Source: DATBMA01 sp036555105 (lineage in GTDB: Bacteria > Actinomycetota > Acidimicrobiia > Spongiisociales > ZC4RG35). From it: a DNA stretch of 6,003 nucleotides. This document shows, piece by piece, positions 5,116-6,003 of this stretch. The notes below the pieces were generated by a model. The model made no database searches, was not told the origin of the DNA, and saw nothing but the letters and a program-made list of their open reading frames with translations. Position 1 is the first letter of the stretch, and every line of letters begins with the position of its first letter. The stretch spans positions 1 to 6,003 of the forward strand of contig DATBMA010000009.1 in assembly GCA_036555105.1 (NCBI GenBank), in the 5' to 3' direction. A program made the position numbers and the translations under genes.

Positions 5116-5736
5116 TTAGCTCTCGGGCTGGTCCGCCCCTTCGGCCACCGGTTCTGCATCAGTCACAGCCGGCTCGGATGATGCTTCTCCACCGTCGGTG
5201 TCTTCGGTCTGTGGGTCCGTCTCGCCCTCGGCCGGGGCTTCCTCCGTGGATGCCGCCTGCCGCCGGCGTCGCTCTGGCAGAGCCCACCATGCGAGAAACG
5301 CCAGAGCAGCGGCCCCGAAGGCGATGGCCAGCCAGCCCCATGACTCCGTCACCACCCCCAGCCCGTCGCCTTCCTCGTCGTCCGAATCCGTCGTGAGTAA
5401 CGCTGGGTCCAGCCCCAATTCGGTCAGTTGGACTGACTCAGACTGGACGGACGGCGGGCCCACCGCCTCGAAGACGACGACCAGGTCGATCTTCCTGGTC
5501 TCGAAGATGCCCCCGTAGACCCCGGGCAGTCGTTCATCCAAGGCGACGGTGCGGTCCTCGCCGCCTGGCTCCAAGAGGTGAGCCACGACCGATCCTCCCG
5601 CCGACATTTCCACTGTGAGGTCGACCTGGATGGTCCCCTCGTCGACCTCGGTACCGACTGCCGAGGCGCTGCCGAATATGCCCCCGAGCTCGACGGTCAA
5701 GGCCAACGCAATGACGAGAAACCCCATCCCGGCCAC
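5116..5736 (-). CDS. Predicted secreted, membrane-anchored protein with acidic cytosolic tail
   Basis: A 206-residue protein of unknown function with a clear architecture. Residues 1-26 form a signal peptide or anchor (hydrophobic 4-22, then GSASA, a possible cleavage site). Residues 30-110 are a beta-rich domain: VDLTVEMSAGGSVVAHLLEP, then LPGVYGGIFE and IDLVVVFEAV. This pattern, with a P-G-x-Y turn between strands, resembles Ig-like FixH/YtkA-type domains, but no family assignment is secure. Residues 112-130 are an acidic linker, 134-153 a transmembrane helix, 156-159 an RRRR stop-transfer, and 161-206 a disordered Glu/Asp/Pro/Thr-rich tail. The expected topology is domain outside and tail inside. 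GTG 5736 is the first possible start because an in-frame TAG lies two codons upstream. ATG 5727 is an alternative that keeps the signal peptide. The gene lies 35 bp downstream of the macro-domain gene on the same strand and is probably co-transcribed with it. Confidence 0.8.
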   Translation of the reverse strand: MAGMGFLVIALALTVELGGIFGSASAVGTEVDEGTIQVDLTVEMSAGGSVVAHLLEPGGEDRTVALDERLPGVYGGIFETRKIDLVVVFEAVGPPSVQSESVQLTELGLDPALLTTDSDDEEGDGLGVVTESWGWLAIAFGAAALAFLAWWALPERRRRQAASTEEAPAEGETDPQTEDTDGGEASSEPAVTDAEPVAEGADQPES

Positions 5737-5771
5737 AGGCTACCGCCGGATCGAATGGATCGACCTTGCCA

Positions 5772-6003
5772 TCACCCCAGGACAGCTCGGAAGGCAGCGG
5801 CAGCATCCCCATCCCGCCCGACCAGCCGGATCTCCTCCAGAGATCCGACATGCACCGTGTCCCAGTCCCGGCAGGCCTCGACGATCACCATGCAGGCGTC
5901 GGCCCGCGGGTAGCCGAAGATACCGGCAGAGATGGCCGGCATGGCCACCGACCTTGCGCCTACCTCCTCGGCAGCATCCAGTGCCGCGGTCACCGCAATC
6001 GCC
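5772..6003 (-). CDS. Macro-domain (ADP-ribose-binding) protein, C-terminal part
   Basis: The last 76 residues of a gene that begins beyond the right edge. EEVGARSVAMPAISAGIFGYPRADACMVIVEA carries the macro-domain signature PAISxGIFGYP, whose S-x-G-x-F-G loop binds the phosphates and distal ribose of ADP-ribose in MacroD-like proteins. The following helix and the short strand TVHVGSLEEIRLVG, then a final helix AAAFRAVLG, are the usual end of the domain, so the protein ends with it. The catalytic N-terminal part (the Asn/Gly-rich loop) lies outside the window. MacroD-type members remove ADP-ribose from proteins or deacetylate O-acetyl-ADP-ribose; which applies here cannot be told. The frame is open through GTG 5993 to the edge, so that GTG is internal. 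The stop is TGA 5774-5772. Confidence 0.9.
   Translation of the reverse strand, partial: AIAVTAALDAAEEVGARSVAMPAISAGIFGYPRADACMVIVEACRDWDTVHVGSLEEIRLVGRDGDAAAAFRAVLG

Noticed and set aside
5578..5913. Plus-strand frame across the macro and anchored-protein genes
   Set aside because: It is antisense to two well-supported genes, and its translation is rich in His, Arg and Ser without any motif.

Overview
The window looks like a piece of a high-GC actinobacterial chromosome, possibly an uncultured Acidimicrobiia-like lineage. The reasons are high GC through most genes, GTG starts, short or overlapping gene junctions, a mevalonate-independent (MEP) isoprenoid gene and an MFS_3-type exporter. The lineage is inferred from composition and gene style only; there is no rRNA or other marker gene.

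Layout, left to right: (1) 1-45 is the probable tail of an upstream gene whose TGA overlaps the ATG of the next gene. (2) 45-830 (+) is a HAD-IB (SerB-like) phosphatase with a C-terminal membrane anchor. (3) 805-1245 (-) is a short protein that aligns by eye with the C-terminal two thirds of IspD but lacks the CTP-binding half. (4) 1246-1380 is a divergent intergenic region with eight tandem TGAGAC-type units. (5) 1381-2058 (+) is an IspD-family cytidylyltransferase. (6) 2027-2563 (-) is a GNAT acetyltransferase. (7) 2590-3933 (+) is an MFS transporter. (8) 3934-5115 is a stretch of visibly lower GC carrying one multi-pass membrane protein (4109-4879, -) with a possible leaderless promoter and two sizeable non-coding flanks. 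(9) 5116-5736 (-) is a secreted or membrane-anchored protein with an acidic tail. (10) 5772-6003 (-) is the C-terminal part of a macro-domain protein that runs off the right edge and probably shares an operon with (9).

No single pathway ties the window together. The most interesting feature is the back-to-back pair of IspD homologues. The longer one keeps the nucleotide-binding motifs and the HDAAR motif but has lost the residues matching E. coli Thr140 and Arg157. The shorter one has no nucleotide site but keeps a canonical-looking arm with the Asp-Arg pair. They may be two partners of a split or hetero-oligomeric enzyme, or one may be a decayed copy; sequence alone cannot decide. Both convergent gene pairs overlap at their 3' ends (26 and 32 bp).
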